Origin: Gordonia sp. ABSL11-1 | GTDB taxonomy: Bacteria; Actinomycetota; Actinomycetes; Mycobacteriales; Mycobacteriaceae | DNA: 64,000 nt | Assembly: GCF_030315685.1 (NCBI RefSeq) | Contig: NZ_JASXSI010000005.1 | Span: 248,001-312,000, forward strand | Direction: 5' to 3' | Part shown: positions 46,463 through 55,860 of the stretch, one piece after another | Layout: every line of letters begins with the position of its first letter | Numbering within the stretch: the first letter of the stretch is position 1 | The notes under the pieces: generated by a model | The model's input: only the letters and a program-made list of their open reading frames with translations | The model's database searches: none | Told to the model about the DNA's origin: nothing | Translations under genes and position numbers: made by a program

Positions 46463-47662
46463 TCAGGTGTCGCTCGTCGCGGGTGGCGCGGGTCGCAGCA
46501 GGATCAGCAACAGGGTCCCTGCCGCTGCCGCGCTCACAGCTGCCAACGTGAGCGTGCTCTGGCCGTGACCGAGGATGAGGCCGCCGAGGGTGGCTCCGGC
46601 GGCGACGCCGAGGTTGAGGATGGTGACGACGATGCTGCCGGCCAGTGGCCGGAAGGCGGGGGTGGACAGGCGCAGCACGCGGGCTTGCAGGATCGGGGGG
46701 AAGGCGCCGATCGCGAGGCCCCAAAGGGCGGTGCCGGTCGTGAACACGGCGGGCCGCCCGTCCCCGAGCAGGAGCAGCAGCAGGCCGGCGCAGACCAGGA
46801 GCGCTGCCGCGCCGATCGCGGCCCGCGGGTAGCGGTCGGCGGCGAAGCCGGACACGACGACCCCGACTGCGCCGGCGAGGCCGAACACCAGCAGCAGGCC
46901 CGGGATGGCATCCCCGGCCAGTCCACCGAGTCCGGTGGTCAGGGTGGTGATGTAGGTGAACGCGGTGAAGTGCCCGACCAGCACCAGCCCGCCGGCGACG
47001 GCCATGGCGAGCACGCCCAGGGCGCCGCGGGTCCAGACGCCGCCGGCCTCGGGGGCCGCGGCGGCGGCGCGCGGCAGGACCAGCCAGGTGGCGGCGGCGG
47101 TGAGCAGCAGGATGATCGACAGCCCGGCGAACACGGCCCGCCAGTCGGTGAGGTCGGCGAGGAACGCCGCCAGGGGCAGGCCCGCGAGCCCGGCGAGAGT
47201 GGGACCCGAGAGCACGACCGCCAACGCGCGACCGAGCCGTTCCGGTGCGACGAGGGAGGCGACGTAGGAGACGACCAACGCCCAGAACAGGCCGTGCGCG
47301 GTCGCCGCTACGATCCGCCCGACCAGGGCGAGCGCGAACCCGGGTGCCAGGGCGGTGAGCAGGTTCGCCGCCGCGACCACCACCAGGCATCCGGTCAGCA
47401 GCGCCGTGCGCGGTACCCGCAGCGTGGCACGCACCAACGGGATGCCCACGACGGCGATCGTCACCGCCCAGGCACTGACCAGGACCCCGATTGTGGACTC
47501 CGACACGCCCAGCCCGACACTCATCTGCGGCAGCAGACCCGAGGGCAGCATCTCCACCGTCACCGTCCACAGCGTCGCCGCCGTCAGCACGCCCAGGACC
47601 GGCCACAGGCGCCGGGGTGACTCGGTGGAACGGGGCGGCGAGACGGTCGAGCGTGCGGGCAT
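46463..47662 (-). CDS. MFS transporter, DHA1 (12-TM) type
   Basis: A 399-residue major facilitator with 12 predicted helices of the AraJ/Cmr-like drug-exporter kind: WTVTVEMLPSGLLPQMS in helix 1, RIVAATAHGLFWALVVSY in helix 4-5 and a GTALWGLAIGAFPPILQ region. Divergent from the MerR gene with a 22-bp dyad in between. Probably exports small toxic compounds. Confidence 0.9.
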   Translation of the reverse strand: MPARSTVSPPRSTESPRRLWPVLGVLTAATLWTVTVEMLPSGLLPQMSVGLGVSESTIGVLVSAWAVTIAVVGIPLVRATLRVPRTALLTGCLVVVAAANLLTALAPGFALALVGRIVAATAHGLFWALVVSYVASLVAPERLGRALAVVLSGPTLAGLAGLPLAAFLADLTDWRAVFAGLSIILLLTAAATWLVLPRAAAAAPEAGGVWTRGALGVLAMAVAGGLVLVGHFTAFTYITTLTTGLGGLAGDAIPGLLLVFGLAGAVGVVVSGFAADRYPRAAIGAAALLVCAGLLLLLLGDGRPAVFTTGTALWGLAIGAFPPILQARVLRLSTPAFRPLAGSIVVTILNLGVAAGATLGGLILGHGQSTLTLAAVSAAAAGTLLLILLRPAPPATSDT

Positions 47663-47678
47663 GCCGCTACGCTAAACA

Positions 47679-47700
47679 TTGACATCACTGTGAAGGTCAA
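47679..47700. promoter_or_regulatory. Dyad in the MFS/merR divergent promoter
   Basis: TTGAC (47679-47683) and GTCAA (47696-47700) bracket a 22-bp interval that could serve as both a promoter element and a MerR operator. It is 17 bp upstream of the MFS start. Confidence 0.55.
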
Positions 47701-47741
47701 GCCCGGCGGCGACCAGCGCCCACAGCGGGAAGGAACCGTGC

Positions 47742-48101
47742 ATGAAGATCGGCGAGGTAGCAGAGCGCACCGGCGTCGCGCCCCGGATGCTGCGCTACTA
47801 CGAAGACCAGGAACTTCTCAGTCCGGGCCGACATCCCAACGGGTACCGCGACTACACCGCGACCGATCTGGGACAGGTCCGCACGATCCGCGACCTGTCC
47901 CGCTCGGGAGTGCCCATCCGGTTCATCAAGATCGTCCTCGACCGTCAGACCGGTGCCACACCCTGGACCAGCACCTGCGACGACATCCTTGCCGGCATGG
48001 TCCGCGACCAGATCATCGTGCTGGACACCAAGATCGCCTGCCTGACCACCAGCCGCGACGCGCTGACCCAGTTCCTCGCCGACACCCGCCGCAACGAGTA
48101 A
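47742..48101 (+). CDS. MerR-family regulator
   Basis: A 119-residue MerR regulator: HTH MKIGEVAERTGVAPRMLRYY at the very N terminus, wing SPGRHPNGYRDYTATDL, then a coiled-coil dimer helix. No metal-binding cysteine pair is in the usual place, so a small-molecule effector is more likely. Divergent from the DHA1 pump. Confidence 0.92.
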   Translation: MKIGEVAERTGVAPRMLRYYEDQELLSPGRHPNGYRDYTATDLGQVRTIRDLSRSGVPIRFIKIVLDRQTGATPWTSTCDDILAGMVRDQIIVLDTKIACLTTSRDALTQFLADTRRNE

Positions 48102-48186
48102 AGGATCCGCGTCGCGTCGACGGGGAGTGCCCGCCGGACGAGCAAGGGACATGGCGGGCGTGCCGAACTCCTGTCGGACCGCCCGG

Positions 48187-49189
48187 TCATAGGGAGGGGC
48201 CGAGCGAACCAGGAGACTCGCGCCGGTGCTCAAACCCTGAGGTGATCTCCGAGCGGCCCAGAGTTTGGCCAACTGGACGGTCGGCATCGAGCAACTCCCT
48301 CACGTCGCTGGCTTCGGTGATGAGTGAGGCGATGCCTTGCTTGATGGGCTGGTTGGAGCCCGTGCTAGCCGCGCTGGTCACCGGGCCGGGCACCGCGCCG
48401 ATGCCTCGTCCGAGGTCCCGCGCTTGCAGAACCGTGGTGATCGAGCCGGAGCGGACGCTGGCCTCGGGGATCACGGTCGCGCCCGAGAGCGCGGCCATCA
48501 GCCGGTTGCGGGCGATGAACCTGTTCCTGGTCGGCGTCGTGCCGGGCGGCAGCTCACTGAGCAGGAGTCCCACGTCCCCGACGCGGTTCAGCAGCTCGCC
48601 GTTCCCGCTCGGGAAGCGCCGATCCAGGCCGTTGGCCTGCACGGCGACCGTCTGGCCGCTGGCCGCAAGCACGGCACGGTGCGCGGCAGCTTCGATGCCG
48701 TAGGCGCCGCCCGCGACGACAAATGCGTTCCTCATCGGCCATGCCGGCTGCCAATTCGGCGGTGACTTGCTCGCCGTAACTGGTCGAGGCGCGCGCGCCG
48801 GTGATCGTGACCCGATCGCTCAGCGCCGTGGTCAGGGACGAGGTCGCCCGCGCGTCCACAGCACGTAGGGGGCGCGCTCGCTCAACTCGTTCGACGCGGC
48901 GGGCCAGTCACGGTCGGCGGGAATGAGCGTGCCGAAGCCCTGCTGCTCGGCCTGTGCGATCCGGTCGAGCAAGTCCGAACCGATCCGCGCGGTCAGGCGT
49001 TCACGCCAAAGCACCGCGTCCGCTCGTCCAAGGCCGAGCACCGGCTCGTCGGACTCGCAGCCGCAGCGTCTCGACACCGCCGAGGTGGGCGAGGACGTGG
49101 CCGGTCGCTGGGTCGCCGGGTTCGGCGATCATCGACAGGACGATCCGTGCCGCCCGCTTGCCCTGCGCCTGCTCGGTCAGCCTCGCCAT
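48187..49189 (-). pseudogene. dprA: DprA-like gene with three frameshifts
   Basis: A DNA-processing protein A homologue, which loads RecA on incoming single-stranded DNA. It is split in four frames: MARLTEQAQGKRAARIVLS (start 49189), then ADAVLWRERLTARIGSDLL, then DRVTITGARASTSYGEQVTA, then GGAYGIEAAAHRAVLAASG through SELPPGTTPTRNRFIARNRL (the Rossmann core). The core motifs themselves are good, so decay is recent. It could be an extra copy carried by the accessory region, with the housekeeping dprA elsewhere. Confidence 0.85.
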
Positions 49190-49230
49190 GATCGGTGCCC
49201 TCTCTACTCGACGGTCACCGGCGAGGTACG

Positions 49231-49476
49231 CGACCACCTGCCGCACATGGGGTTCCGCATGTCGAAGGACGGTCGTAAACTCGTAGGTGAGGCAGGTTCT
49301 CCAACTACGCGGGTCCTTCGGGACGGCCCCTTGCGGGCACTCGGTTCATAGCCGCCTCCACGACGGAAGTTCGTCGCGCTATGACGAGATGAAAGAGGCC
49401 CGCAATGCTCCGCCACTCACTGGCACTCAGCGCCCGCGCATCTCGACACCGCTCCGCAGCGTGAAGGGGTGTCGGC
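49231..49476. other. Gap between dprA remnant and SDR remnant
   Basis: About 245 bp with no credible gene; it must hold the promoter of the SDR. The segment near 49311-49340 has short GC-rich self-complementary stretches but no clear terminator. Confidence 0.4.
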
Positions 49477-50219
49477 ATGAGCGGCGAACTCACGGGACCG
49501 CGAGCCCTGGTCACCGGGGCCTCTACCGGGATCGGCGAGGCCTGTGCCCGTGTCCTCGCCGACCGTGGAGCGACGGTGACCGTCGCCGACATCGACGACG
49601 TAGGTGCCAAACAGGTGGCCTCCGACCTCGGCGGCCGGGCGTGGCATGTCGATCTCTGTGACACCGCGGAGCTGGACTCGCTCGAGCTGACGTCGACATC
49701 CTGGTCAACAACGCGGGTTTCCAGTCCGTAGCACCCATCGAGGAGATGTCGCCGGACACGTTCCGGCGAATGCAACGGCTGATGGTCGAGGCGCCGTTCC
49801 TCCTGATCCGTGCGGCACTGCCCGGCATGTACGACCGCGGGTTCGGTCGGATCGTGAACATCTCATCCGTTGACGGCCTACGGGCCTCCGCCTTCAAGCC
49901 GTCGTATGTGGCCGCGAAGCACGCCCTCGAAGGATTGACGAAAACGACTGCGCTGGAAGGTGCCTCGCACGGCGTAACCAGCAACTGCGTGAACCCCGGG
50001 TACGTCCAGACCGAGTTGGCGACCAAGCAGATCGCCGACCAGGCGCGCGTCCACGACATGGACGAGGTCATCGAGAAGATCATGCTCACCGAGAGCGCGG
50101 TCAAACGACTGGTCCGACCGGACGAGGTCGCGTCCCTGGTGGGCTGGCTGGCCTCCGACGACGCGGCGATGGTCACCGGGACGTCGTATCCGATGGACGG
50201 CGGGTGGAGCGCTCGATGA
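49477..50219 (+). pseudogene. SDR dehydrogenase with one frameshift
   Basis: A short-chain dehydrogenase of the 3-hydroxybutyrate/glucose dehydrogenase kind. The cofactor motif TGASTGIG and the first 65 residues are in one frame; DVDILVNNAGFQS, NISSVDG, SYVAAKHALEG (Tyr/Lys) and the C-terminal GTSYPMDGGWSA are in another. One lost base near 49687 would account for it. Apart from that the gene is complete. It could be a sequencing error but fits the decay seen around it. Confidence 0.78.
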
Positions 50220-50246
50220 CCGCGCATGCCGGACCCCGACCCCGCA

Positions 50247-50564
50247 GCTGCGGGGCGGCGAGGGTGAAGGGGTAGCGGACGGATGGCCGTGTGACCGTGA
50301 TCATGTCGTGCTGTCCCCAATTCTGGTGGCGATCGAAACGGATGGAACCGTTTACCCGTCGGATGCGTCCAACTCTGTGCAGGGGTTGACGGGGAGCATC
50401 GCTCCGATGAGACGTGGGGGATGGATGGGCGAGACACTCAAGGCTGACCCGGAATGGATCAGCGGTCTGGGCAACTATGTGCTGGCGTTGAACGGTAGTG
50501 CGTGGAAGGCGGTCAATCTGGTTGGTGCGCATGCGCAGTCGACGGGCGAGTTCAAGGGGTTGAT
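50247..50564 (+). repeat. 5' direct repeat of the duplicated cassette (copy 1; copy 2 at 53474-53792)
   Basis: Some 318 bp containing the promoter region and first ~47 codons of the large protein are almost identical to 53474-53792 (about four base differences and one extra G). Beyond this point the two genes diverge strongly. The abrupt edge at GCTGCGGGG marks the duplication boundary upstream of each copy. Confidence 0.92.
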
Positions 50565-51684
50565 GTCGGGGCTCAAAGGTCCGGTGGACACTCTCCACGG
50601 CGCGACGAGGACTCGCATCGAGAAGGTGCCGATCGCCCTCCAGGGCACAAGTGTGAACCTGAAGCAAGCGGCGTGGGACTACACCACGGTGGATCACGAC
50701 GCTGCACTCGGGATCAAGCACACGCGAATGCAGACGTACAACTCCAATCCGTTCATTCCGCCTATCGAGGTCCTCTCGGGTCGGGCGCCGAATCCGGTGA
50801 TCTCATACGAGGAGGTCGACGACGTTCCCGGTACCCGCGCGTATCCGAGCCCGCGCGAGGTCGAGGTGGCCCCACCGCCTGCGCAGAGTGTCGACTGGCG
50901 AGCCGTGATCGACGGCGCTGCGGGGTGGTTGAGCGATGCAGATGGTGCTATCGAGGACCTGACCGGATGGAGCCCGATCAAGGCGGCACTCGACCCCGTG
51001 GCCGGTAACTGGATGGAACTCAAACGAATCGGACAAACCTACGGTAAGACTGGTAGCGCTTTCGACATCATCGCGGGCGATCTGTCCACTGGTCATCGCG
51101 AGGTCGACGATCACTGGAACGGACGTGCCGCACAGGCATACACCGGTTACACGACCGACATGGTTCGCGGGCTCAATTGGGAGGGCTCGGTCGGGCGACT
51201 TCTGGATAGAGGTTTGGCGCTGGCAGCCGATCAACTGCAGAAAGCTGCCCAGGAGATCATTCGTCTCGTCAAAGAGGGACTGGGCCGGTTGGTCAAGGTC
51301 GATAACGTCACAGACGTCCTGAAATTGGTCTCCAAGTGGGTCCCGTATGTGGGCACCGCGGCTGCGATCGAGCAGGTTCGAGGGCTGTTGACCGACGTCT
51401 GGAACGCTACGAAGGTGCTGCTCGACGAGATCAGACGCGGAGTGGAGGCGCTGAAGACCTTCATCGCCTTCTGTCAGGATCCGATCGGCTTTGCCACGGG
51501 GAAAGCGGAAGGCAAGGTGAAGGAGGAGTTGAAACCGTTCACCGACGCCCTGGACAAGGTCGAAGGCCGGGTTCAGTTGGGCTATGACATCGGAACGGCC
51601 ACCCAGCTAGACCGTCCCGGTCGAAGGCCGTCCGACGCGTACGACCCGGGTCAAGGTGCAGTACTACGAGAGGACGGTCAGTGA
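50425..51684 (+). CDS. Type VII secretion substrate-like protein, cassette 1
   Basis: A 419-residue protein. Residues 10-90 form a helical hairpin ending in AAWDYTTVD, i.e. the YxxxD secretion signal (Y86, D90) typical of EspC/WXG100-type ESX substrates. Residues about 195-290 form a second helical domain with a WxG-like turn (HWNGRAAQAY, W231). The C-terminal third is amphipathic helix with a conserved GFATGKAEGKVKEELKPF. No enzyme motif is seen. ATG at 50425 matches the start of cassette 2. The lipoprotein gene overlaps its stop. I do not recognise a named family; the secretion role is inferred. Confidence 0.8.
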   Translation: MGETLKADPEWISGLGNYVLALNGSAWKAVNLVGAHAQSTGEFKGLMSGLKGPVDTLHGATRTRIEKVPIALQGTSVNLKQAAWDYTTVDHDAALGIKHTRMQTYNSNPFIPPIEVLSGRAPNPVISYEEVDDVPGTRAYPSPREVEVAPPPAQSVDWRAVIDGAAGWLSDADGAIEDLTGWSPIKAALDPVAGNWMELKRIGQTYGKTGSAFDIIAGDLSTGHREVDDHWNGRAAQAYTGYTTDMVRGLNWEGSVGRLLDRGLALAADQLQKAAQEIIRLVKEGLGRLVKVDNVTDVLKLVSKWVPYVGTAAAIEQVRGLLTDVWNATKVLLDEIRRGVEALKTFIAFCQDPIGFATGKAEGKVKEELKPFTDALDKVEGRVQLGYDIGTATQLDRPGRRPSDAYDPGQGAVLREDGQ

Positions 51685-52256
51685 CCAAGCGAAAGATGCT
51701 CGGAGCGGCGATGCTGGGACTGGCGACGATGGTGACAGCGGCGGCGTGTGGGGACGGTGATAAGGCCTCCGAGCCATCCGGGTTGGGCACCTCGACCGCC
51801 GTGGCATCGGTCCCTGAGGCCGACCACAACCATTCCAACCCGACGTCCTTCACACCTCAACGGTTCTGTGAGATTCTCACGCCCGACGACGTGGCACCGT
51901 TGACCGACGGGAACGTGACAGACTCACCGTCGACGAGCAACTTCCGTGGGCTGCCCGGATGCAAGTGGCCGGTGCAGAACGGATACGGATGGCTCGAGGT
52001 CGATGTCTTCCACCCCGTCGATGTTGATGCTCTTCTGTCTGTCGCCAAGGCCCGGTATCCCGTTGGCGGGGGAACGGGGTACCAACAGCTGAGCGCAGAT
52101 GGCACAAGTTCGTGTCAGGCATTGGTGCAAACTCCGCGAATGCCCAAGGGATACGTTCTCAGGGTCAACATGAATGGTTCGAACGACCTGACAAACAATT
52201 TGTGTACAAAGTCCGCTCCGCAAACGGAGAAAGTCCTGAAAGCGCTGGGTTGGTGA
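51681..52256 (+). CDS. DUF3558-type lipoprotein, cassette 1
   Basis: A 191-residue exported lipoprotein. The signal peptide MTKRKMLGAAMLGLATMV ends in a lipobox TAAAC; the mature domain has FCEILTPDDVAPLTDG, GLPGCKWP and NLCTKSAPQTEKVL, with four cysteines likely paired in two disulfides, as in DUF3558 proteins (LprB/LprC-like). GTG overlaps the preceding stop by 4 bp. Probably a cell-envelope partner of the secreted protein. Confidence 0.85.
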   Translation: MTKRKMLGAAMLGLATMVTAAACGDGDKASEPSGLGTSTAVASVPEADHNHSNPTSFTPQRFCEILTPDDVAPLTDGNVTDSPSTSNFRGLPGCKWPVQNGYGWLEVDVFHPVDVDALLSVAKARYPVGGGTGYQQLSADGTSSCQALVQTPRMPKGYVLRVNMNGSNDLTNNLCTKSAPQTEKVLKALGW

Positions 52257-52630
52257 ACCAGCCAAGCGGATTCGAGGAGGCGTTCCGGATCCTCGAATCC
52301 GCGATGGGTGATCTCGGAACCGCCGTCAGCCGATCGCAACAGATTGAGTTCCCGGATGTCGTGGTCGATACGGGCAGGAATGACGACGGGTCAGAGCCCT
52401 CTCCGGACCCCGGCCGAACCGACGACCACCTCGCCGACCTCCGACGATGGGCGACCGACGAGAACGCCCGCAACGCCGAGTTCGCGCGTCGGGTGGATGA
52501 GGCGATCGATGCCGAGTTCGACGACCTTCGCGGCGGCTGGTTACCCGACGGGCGCCGCGAGGAGATCATCGAAGATGTTCGCGCACACATGCTTGCGCAG
52601 TTGCGCCGATTCGGTGGTGGGACGTCGTAG
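52253..52630 (+). CDS. Small acidic helical protein, cassette 1
   Basis: A 125-residue acidic, mainly helical protein starting at a GTG that overlaps the lipoprotein stop. N-terminal FEEAFRILESAMGDLGTA is like cassette 2; the C-terminal 75 residues (from PDPGRTDDHLADL to RRFGGGTS) are nearly the same in both. No family recognised. A high-GC3 coding stretch continues past its stop in the -1 frame (see cassette 2), but in this copy it is cut off at about 52701. Confidence 0.8.
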   Translation: MNQPSGFEEAFRILESAMGDLGTAVSRSQQIEFPDVVVDTGRNDDGSEPSPDPGRTDDHLADLRRWATDENARNAEFARRVDEAIDAEFDDLRGGWLPDGRREEIIEDVRAHMLAQLRRFGGGTS

Positions 52631-52701
52631 CGGCACTGCGCGCGAGTGCGAGGGCCGGCCGCTGTCGCCTGCTGCTCACGGGAGCGCTCGCCGTCGGAAT
52701 C
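52401..52701 (+). repeat. 3' direct repeat of the duplicated cassette (copy 1; copy 2 at 55631-55931)
   Basis: About 300 bp, covering the end of the small acidic protein gene and the start of the next frame, match 55631-55931 with roughly five base differences. Similarity stops abruptly after GTCGGAATC, where the LysR fragment begins. Confidence 0.92.
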
Positions 52702-53274
52702 CTCCGAAGCAGATCAACGGGTGCGTGGTGAGATCGTCGGCGGATGCCGGTGTGGGATTCTCGGCGAGATAGGTGCGCGACGTGTAGAGCCCCAACCGAT
52801 AGTCGGCGAGACGGATCGCCTCCGCCCGATGGACGTGGGGTTCTCCGACGACGACCTCGATGTCGAGTCCGGTGCGGTGCTGCGACGCAATCCTCGTCGC
52901 GGTCACGATCTCGACGCTGACTCCGGGATGTCTGCGGCGTACGGCCACCACGGACGGCGCGGCGAGGTAGGCGGAGAAGCTGTCGGTGGCCGACATGCGC
53001 ACCACTCCGCTGAGTGTCGGTGAGCCGTCGATGTCGGTCTCGAGCCTGCGGACGGCACCCTCGATCTGTTCGGCCGCGGCGAACGCCTGCCGGCCACGGT
53101 CGGTGAGCTCCCAGCCGGCCGCACCACACGCCAGAACGCGACCGCCGACGGCCCGCTCGAGCGATTCGATCCGACGCGCCACCGTCGTGTGGTTGAGACC
53201 GAACACGTCGGCTGCGGTGGTGAAGCGTCCACTCCTGCCGACCGCGAGCAGCACCAGCAGGTCGTCGGAACTGA
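52700..53274 (-). pseudogene. LysR-family gene fragment between the cassettes
   Basis: A LysR regulator from [17 protein letters not shown] through the HTH ([15 protein letters not shown]) and half of the effector domain, cut at both ends. There is no start codon: TAG lies right before the first conserved residues. The C-terminal ~90 residues are replaced by cassette-1 sequence. Clearly a relic. Confidence 0.85.
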
Positions 53275-53315
53275 GCTAGTCAGACGGCACATCTGCACTA
53301 TCGCAGATGCGATCC

Positions 53316-53457
53316 GCCGTTTCGGCCGCGGCCGCAAGAAGCTGCTGCAGTTCAGCCTGATCCTCGTCGGCGCGGCCACCTTCCTGATGGGCTGTCTGCC
53401 GACCTTCGGTCAGGTGAGCTACTGGGCACCCGCACTGCTGGTCGCGCTGCGCCGGGA
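53316..53457 (+). pseudogene. MHS-family MFS transporter fragment
   Basis: About 47 codons matching the region around helix 2-3 of metabolite:proton symporters ([36 protein letters not shown]). Both ends are missing, and it breaks directly into the cassette-2 upstream repeat. It was probably divergent from the LysR gene beside it. Confidence 0.8.
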
Positions 53458-53652
53458 GACGGTTTCCGCTACGGCTGCGGGGCGGCGAGGGTGAAGGGGT
53501 AGCGGACGGATGGCCGTGTGACCGTGATCACGTCGTGCTGTCCCCAATTGTGGTGGCGATCGAAACGGATGGAACCGTTTACCCGTCGGATGCGTCCAAC
53601 TCTGTGCAGGGGTTGACGGGGAGCATCGCTCCGATGAGACGTGGGGGGACGG

Positions 53653-54900
53653 ATGGGCGAGACACTCAAGGCTGACCCGGAATGGATCAGCGGTCTGGGC
53701 AACTATGTGCTGGCGTTGAACGGTAGTGCGTGGAAGGCGGTCAATCTGGTTGGTGCGCACGCGCAGTCGACGGGCGAGTTCAAGGGGTTGATGGGCAAGC
53801 TCAAGGAACCCATCGACAGTCTGCACACGGCAACCAAGACGCGGATCGAGGAAATCCCACCTGTCCTCTATGGCACGAGTGTCAACCTGAAGCAAGCAGC
53901 GTGGGATTACACGACCACCGATAGCGAAGCCGGTCTCGGATTGCGGCACACGCGGACCGAGACCTACAACAGCAATCCGTTCGTTCCGCCGATCGAGGTG
54001 CAGCTGGGCCTGGTCCCCGACCCGGTGGTCACCTACGAGCAGGTCGACGACGTCCCGGGAACTTACGGCTTCGGGGATCCGCGCGCCGTCGACGTTACGG
54101 CACCCGCCAACGAGTCGGTGAACTGGAACGCCATCATCGAGAGTGCGGCGGGGTGGCTGGCCGACGCCGACTCGGCGATCGCGAGCCTGACCCACTGGAG
54201 TCCCATTCAGTCGGCCGTCGAACCGGTTGCGGGAAACTGGATGGAACTCAAGCGAATCGGCAAGACGTATGGGAAGGCTGGCAGCGCATTCGACATCATC
54301 TCCGGTGACCTGGGTACCGGGCACCGAACGGTCGACACCCATTGGGACGGTAAGGCCGCGGTCTCGTACTCGTCCTACAGTGCAGATCTTTCGCGCGGGT
54401 TGAACTGGGAAGGGTCGGTCGGCCGTCTGCTGGAACGTGGCCTCACGATGGCCGCGGACCAACTCGAGGCAGCCGCGAAGGCACTCATTGCCCTGGTGCA
54501 GAAGGGACTGTCCCGACTCGTGAAAGTCGACAGCTTCGAGGGCATTCTGAAGCTGGCCGCCAAAGCCGTCCCCGGAGCCGGAACCGCCGCCGCCGTGGCC
54601 GAAGTGACTCGTCTGCTCGCGGAAGTGGCCATAGAAGCGAAAAGGATGATCGTTGAGATCAACAAGGCCATCGACGCGCTCACGACCTTTGTCAGCTTTT
54701 GCAAGGATCCGGTAGGTTTCGCCACGGGCAAAGCCGAAGGAAAGGTGAAGGAGGAGTTGAGACCCTTCACCGACACATTGGACAAGATCGCATTCGCGAA
54801 CGACGTTGCCACAGCTACCGAGATCGACCGCGTGACACAACAGCCGAGGACTGCTTACGACCCGGGAACGGGTCCGGGAATCTGGGAGGATCAGCCGTGA
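53653..54900 (+). CDS. Type VII secretion substrate-like protein, cassette 2
   Basis: A 415-residue paralogue of the protein at 50425. The first ~47 residues are identical; the rest is clearly related but diverged. The YxxxD signal is AAWDYTTTD at 82-90 and the WxG turn is HWDGKAAVSY. The C-terminal helix keeps GFATGKAEGKVKEELRPF. Same operon order as cassette 1 with the lipoprotein start overlapping its stop. Intact, so the cassette as a whole is probably still expressed. Confidence 0.8.
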   Translation: MGETLKADPEWISGLGNYVLALNGSAWKAVNLVGAHAQSTGEFKGLMGKLKEPIDSLHTATKTRIEEIPPVLYGTSVNLKQAAWDYTTTDSEAGLGLRHTRTETYNSNPFVPPIEVQLGLVPDPVVTYEQVDDVPGTYGFGDPRAVDVTAPANESVNWNAIIESAAGWLADADSAIASLTHWSPIQSAVEPVAGNWMELKRIGKTYGKAGSAFDIISGDLGTGHRTVDTHWDGKAAVSYSSYSADLSRGLNWEGSVGRLLERGLTMAADQLEAAAKALIALVQKGLSRLVKVDSFEGILKLAAKAVPGAGTAAAVAEVTRLLAEVAIEAKRMIVEINKAIDALTTFVSFCKDPVGFATGKAEGKVKEELRPFTDTLDKIAFANDVATATEIDRVTQQPRTAYDPGTGPGIWEDQP

Positions 54901-55484
54901 GGATCGTTGCCGTGACCATCGCCGTGGTGACTCTGCTGTTGGCGACGACTGCTTGCCGTGGGGCAACTGACGTCGACGGATCATCGTCCAGTGCGACGTC
55001 GCCGGCGACCGCGTCACCGGCGCAGTCCCCGACCGAGCAGGCGCCCGTGTCCGAGGACGGCGAACCGCCGACCACGATGACCGCAGCGCAGATCTGCGCA
55101 TCGTTGACGCCTCAGGACATGGCGCCTTTGACCTCGGGAACGGTGACCGACAAGCCCCAGCCGACGATGAACTTGGGTCTGCCCGGCTGCAAATGGCCAG
55201 TGGAGAACGGCTACGGGTGGTTGGCGATCGATGTGTTCAAACCGGTCAGCGTCGATGCGGTTCTGACGACTGCGGTCAGCCAGTACAAGGTCGGTGACGG
55301 AACCGGCTATCAACAGTTCGACGATGACGGAACCACGATGTGCCAGGCGCTGGTACGTACGCCGCGGACTCCGGACGGCTATCTGCTCGGCGTGAAGATC
55401 GATGGAGCCGGGGATGGTTCGGCTAATCTGTGCACCAAGTCTGTTCCTCAGACCGAGAAGGTGCTCGAGGCGCTGAAATGGTGA
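54897..55484 (+). CDS. DUF3558-type lipoprotein, cassette 2
   Basis: A 195-residue lipoprotein, GTG start overlapping the preceding stop. Signal peptide with lipobox LATTAC, Ser/Thr-rich linker, then the DUF3558 domain: ICASLTPQDMAPLTSG, GLPGCKWPVENGYGW and NLCTKSVPQTEKVLEAL. Four conserved cysteines as in cassette 1. The mature domain is very like that of cassette 1, although the linkers differ. Confidence 0.85.
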   Translation: MRIVAVTIAVVTLLLATTACRGATDVDGSSSSATSPATASPAQSPTEQAPVSEDGEPPTTMTAAQICASLTPQDMAPLTSGTVTDKPQPTMNLGLPGCKWPVENGYGWLAIDVFKPVSVDAVLTTAVSQYKVGDGTGYQQFDDDGTTMCQALVRTPRTPDGYLLGVKIDGAGDGSANLCTKSVPQTEKVLEALKW

Positions 55485-55488
55485 CCAG

Positions 55489-55860
55489 ATGACGAACACC
55501 GATAAATTCGACGCGGCATTTCGTGCGCTCGAGTCGGCGATGGGTGATCTCGCCACTGCGTCCATCCGGGCCGAGAACATCGAGTTCCCGGACCTCACGT
55601 TCGAGTCGCCGGTCATCGAGGCCGACCACACTCCGGACCCCGGCCGAACCGACGACCACCTCGCCGACCTCCGACGATGGGCGACCGACGAGAACGCCCG
55701 CAACGCCGAGTTCGCGCGTCGGGTGGATGAGGCGATCGATGCCGAGCTCGACGACCTTCGCGGCGGCTGGCTACCCGACGGCCGCCGCGAGGAGATCATC
55801 GAAGATGTTCGCGCACACATGCTTGCGCAGTTGCGCCGATTCGGTGGTGGGACGTCGTAG
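55489..55860 (+). CDS. Small acidic helical protein, cassette 2
   Basis: A 123-residue acidic protein starting at an ATG 5 bp after the lipoprotein stop. FDAAFRALESAMGDLATA at the start and the near-identical C-terminal part as in cassette 1. Not a recognised family. Directly at its stop codon a new coding frame begins without a start codon (next feature). Confidence 0.8.
   Translation: MTNTDKFDAAFRALESAMGDLATASIRAENIEFPDLTFESPVIEADHTPDPGRTDDHLADLRRWATDENARNAEFARRVDEAIDAELDDLRGGWLPDGRREEIIEDVRAHMLAQLRRFGGGTS

Noticed and set aside
5178-50219. All frameshifts explained by poor sequence quality
   Set aside because: Apart from one gene, the first 40 kb and the last 8 kb have intact genes, while lesions cluster in the island; most therefore look biological, though single-base cases (fadE, SDR) need checking.
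50425-55860. Polymorphic toxin and immunity system
   Set aside because: Both large proteins keep the same C-terminal end and show no nuclease, deaminase or pore domain, and the lipoproteins are conserved rather than variable. A toxin role is not supported.
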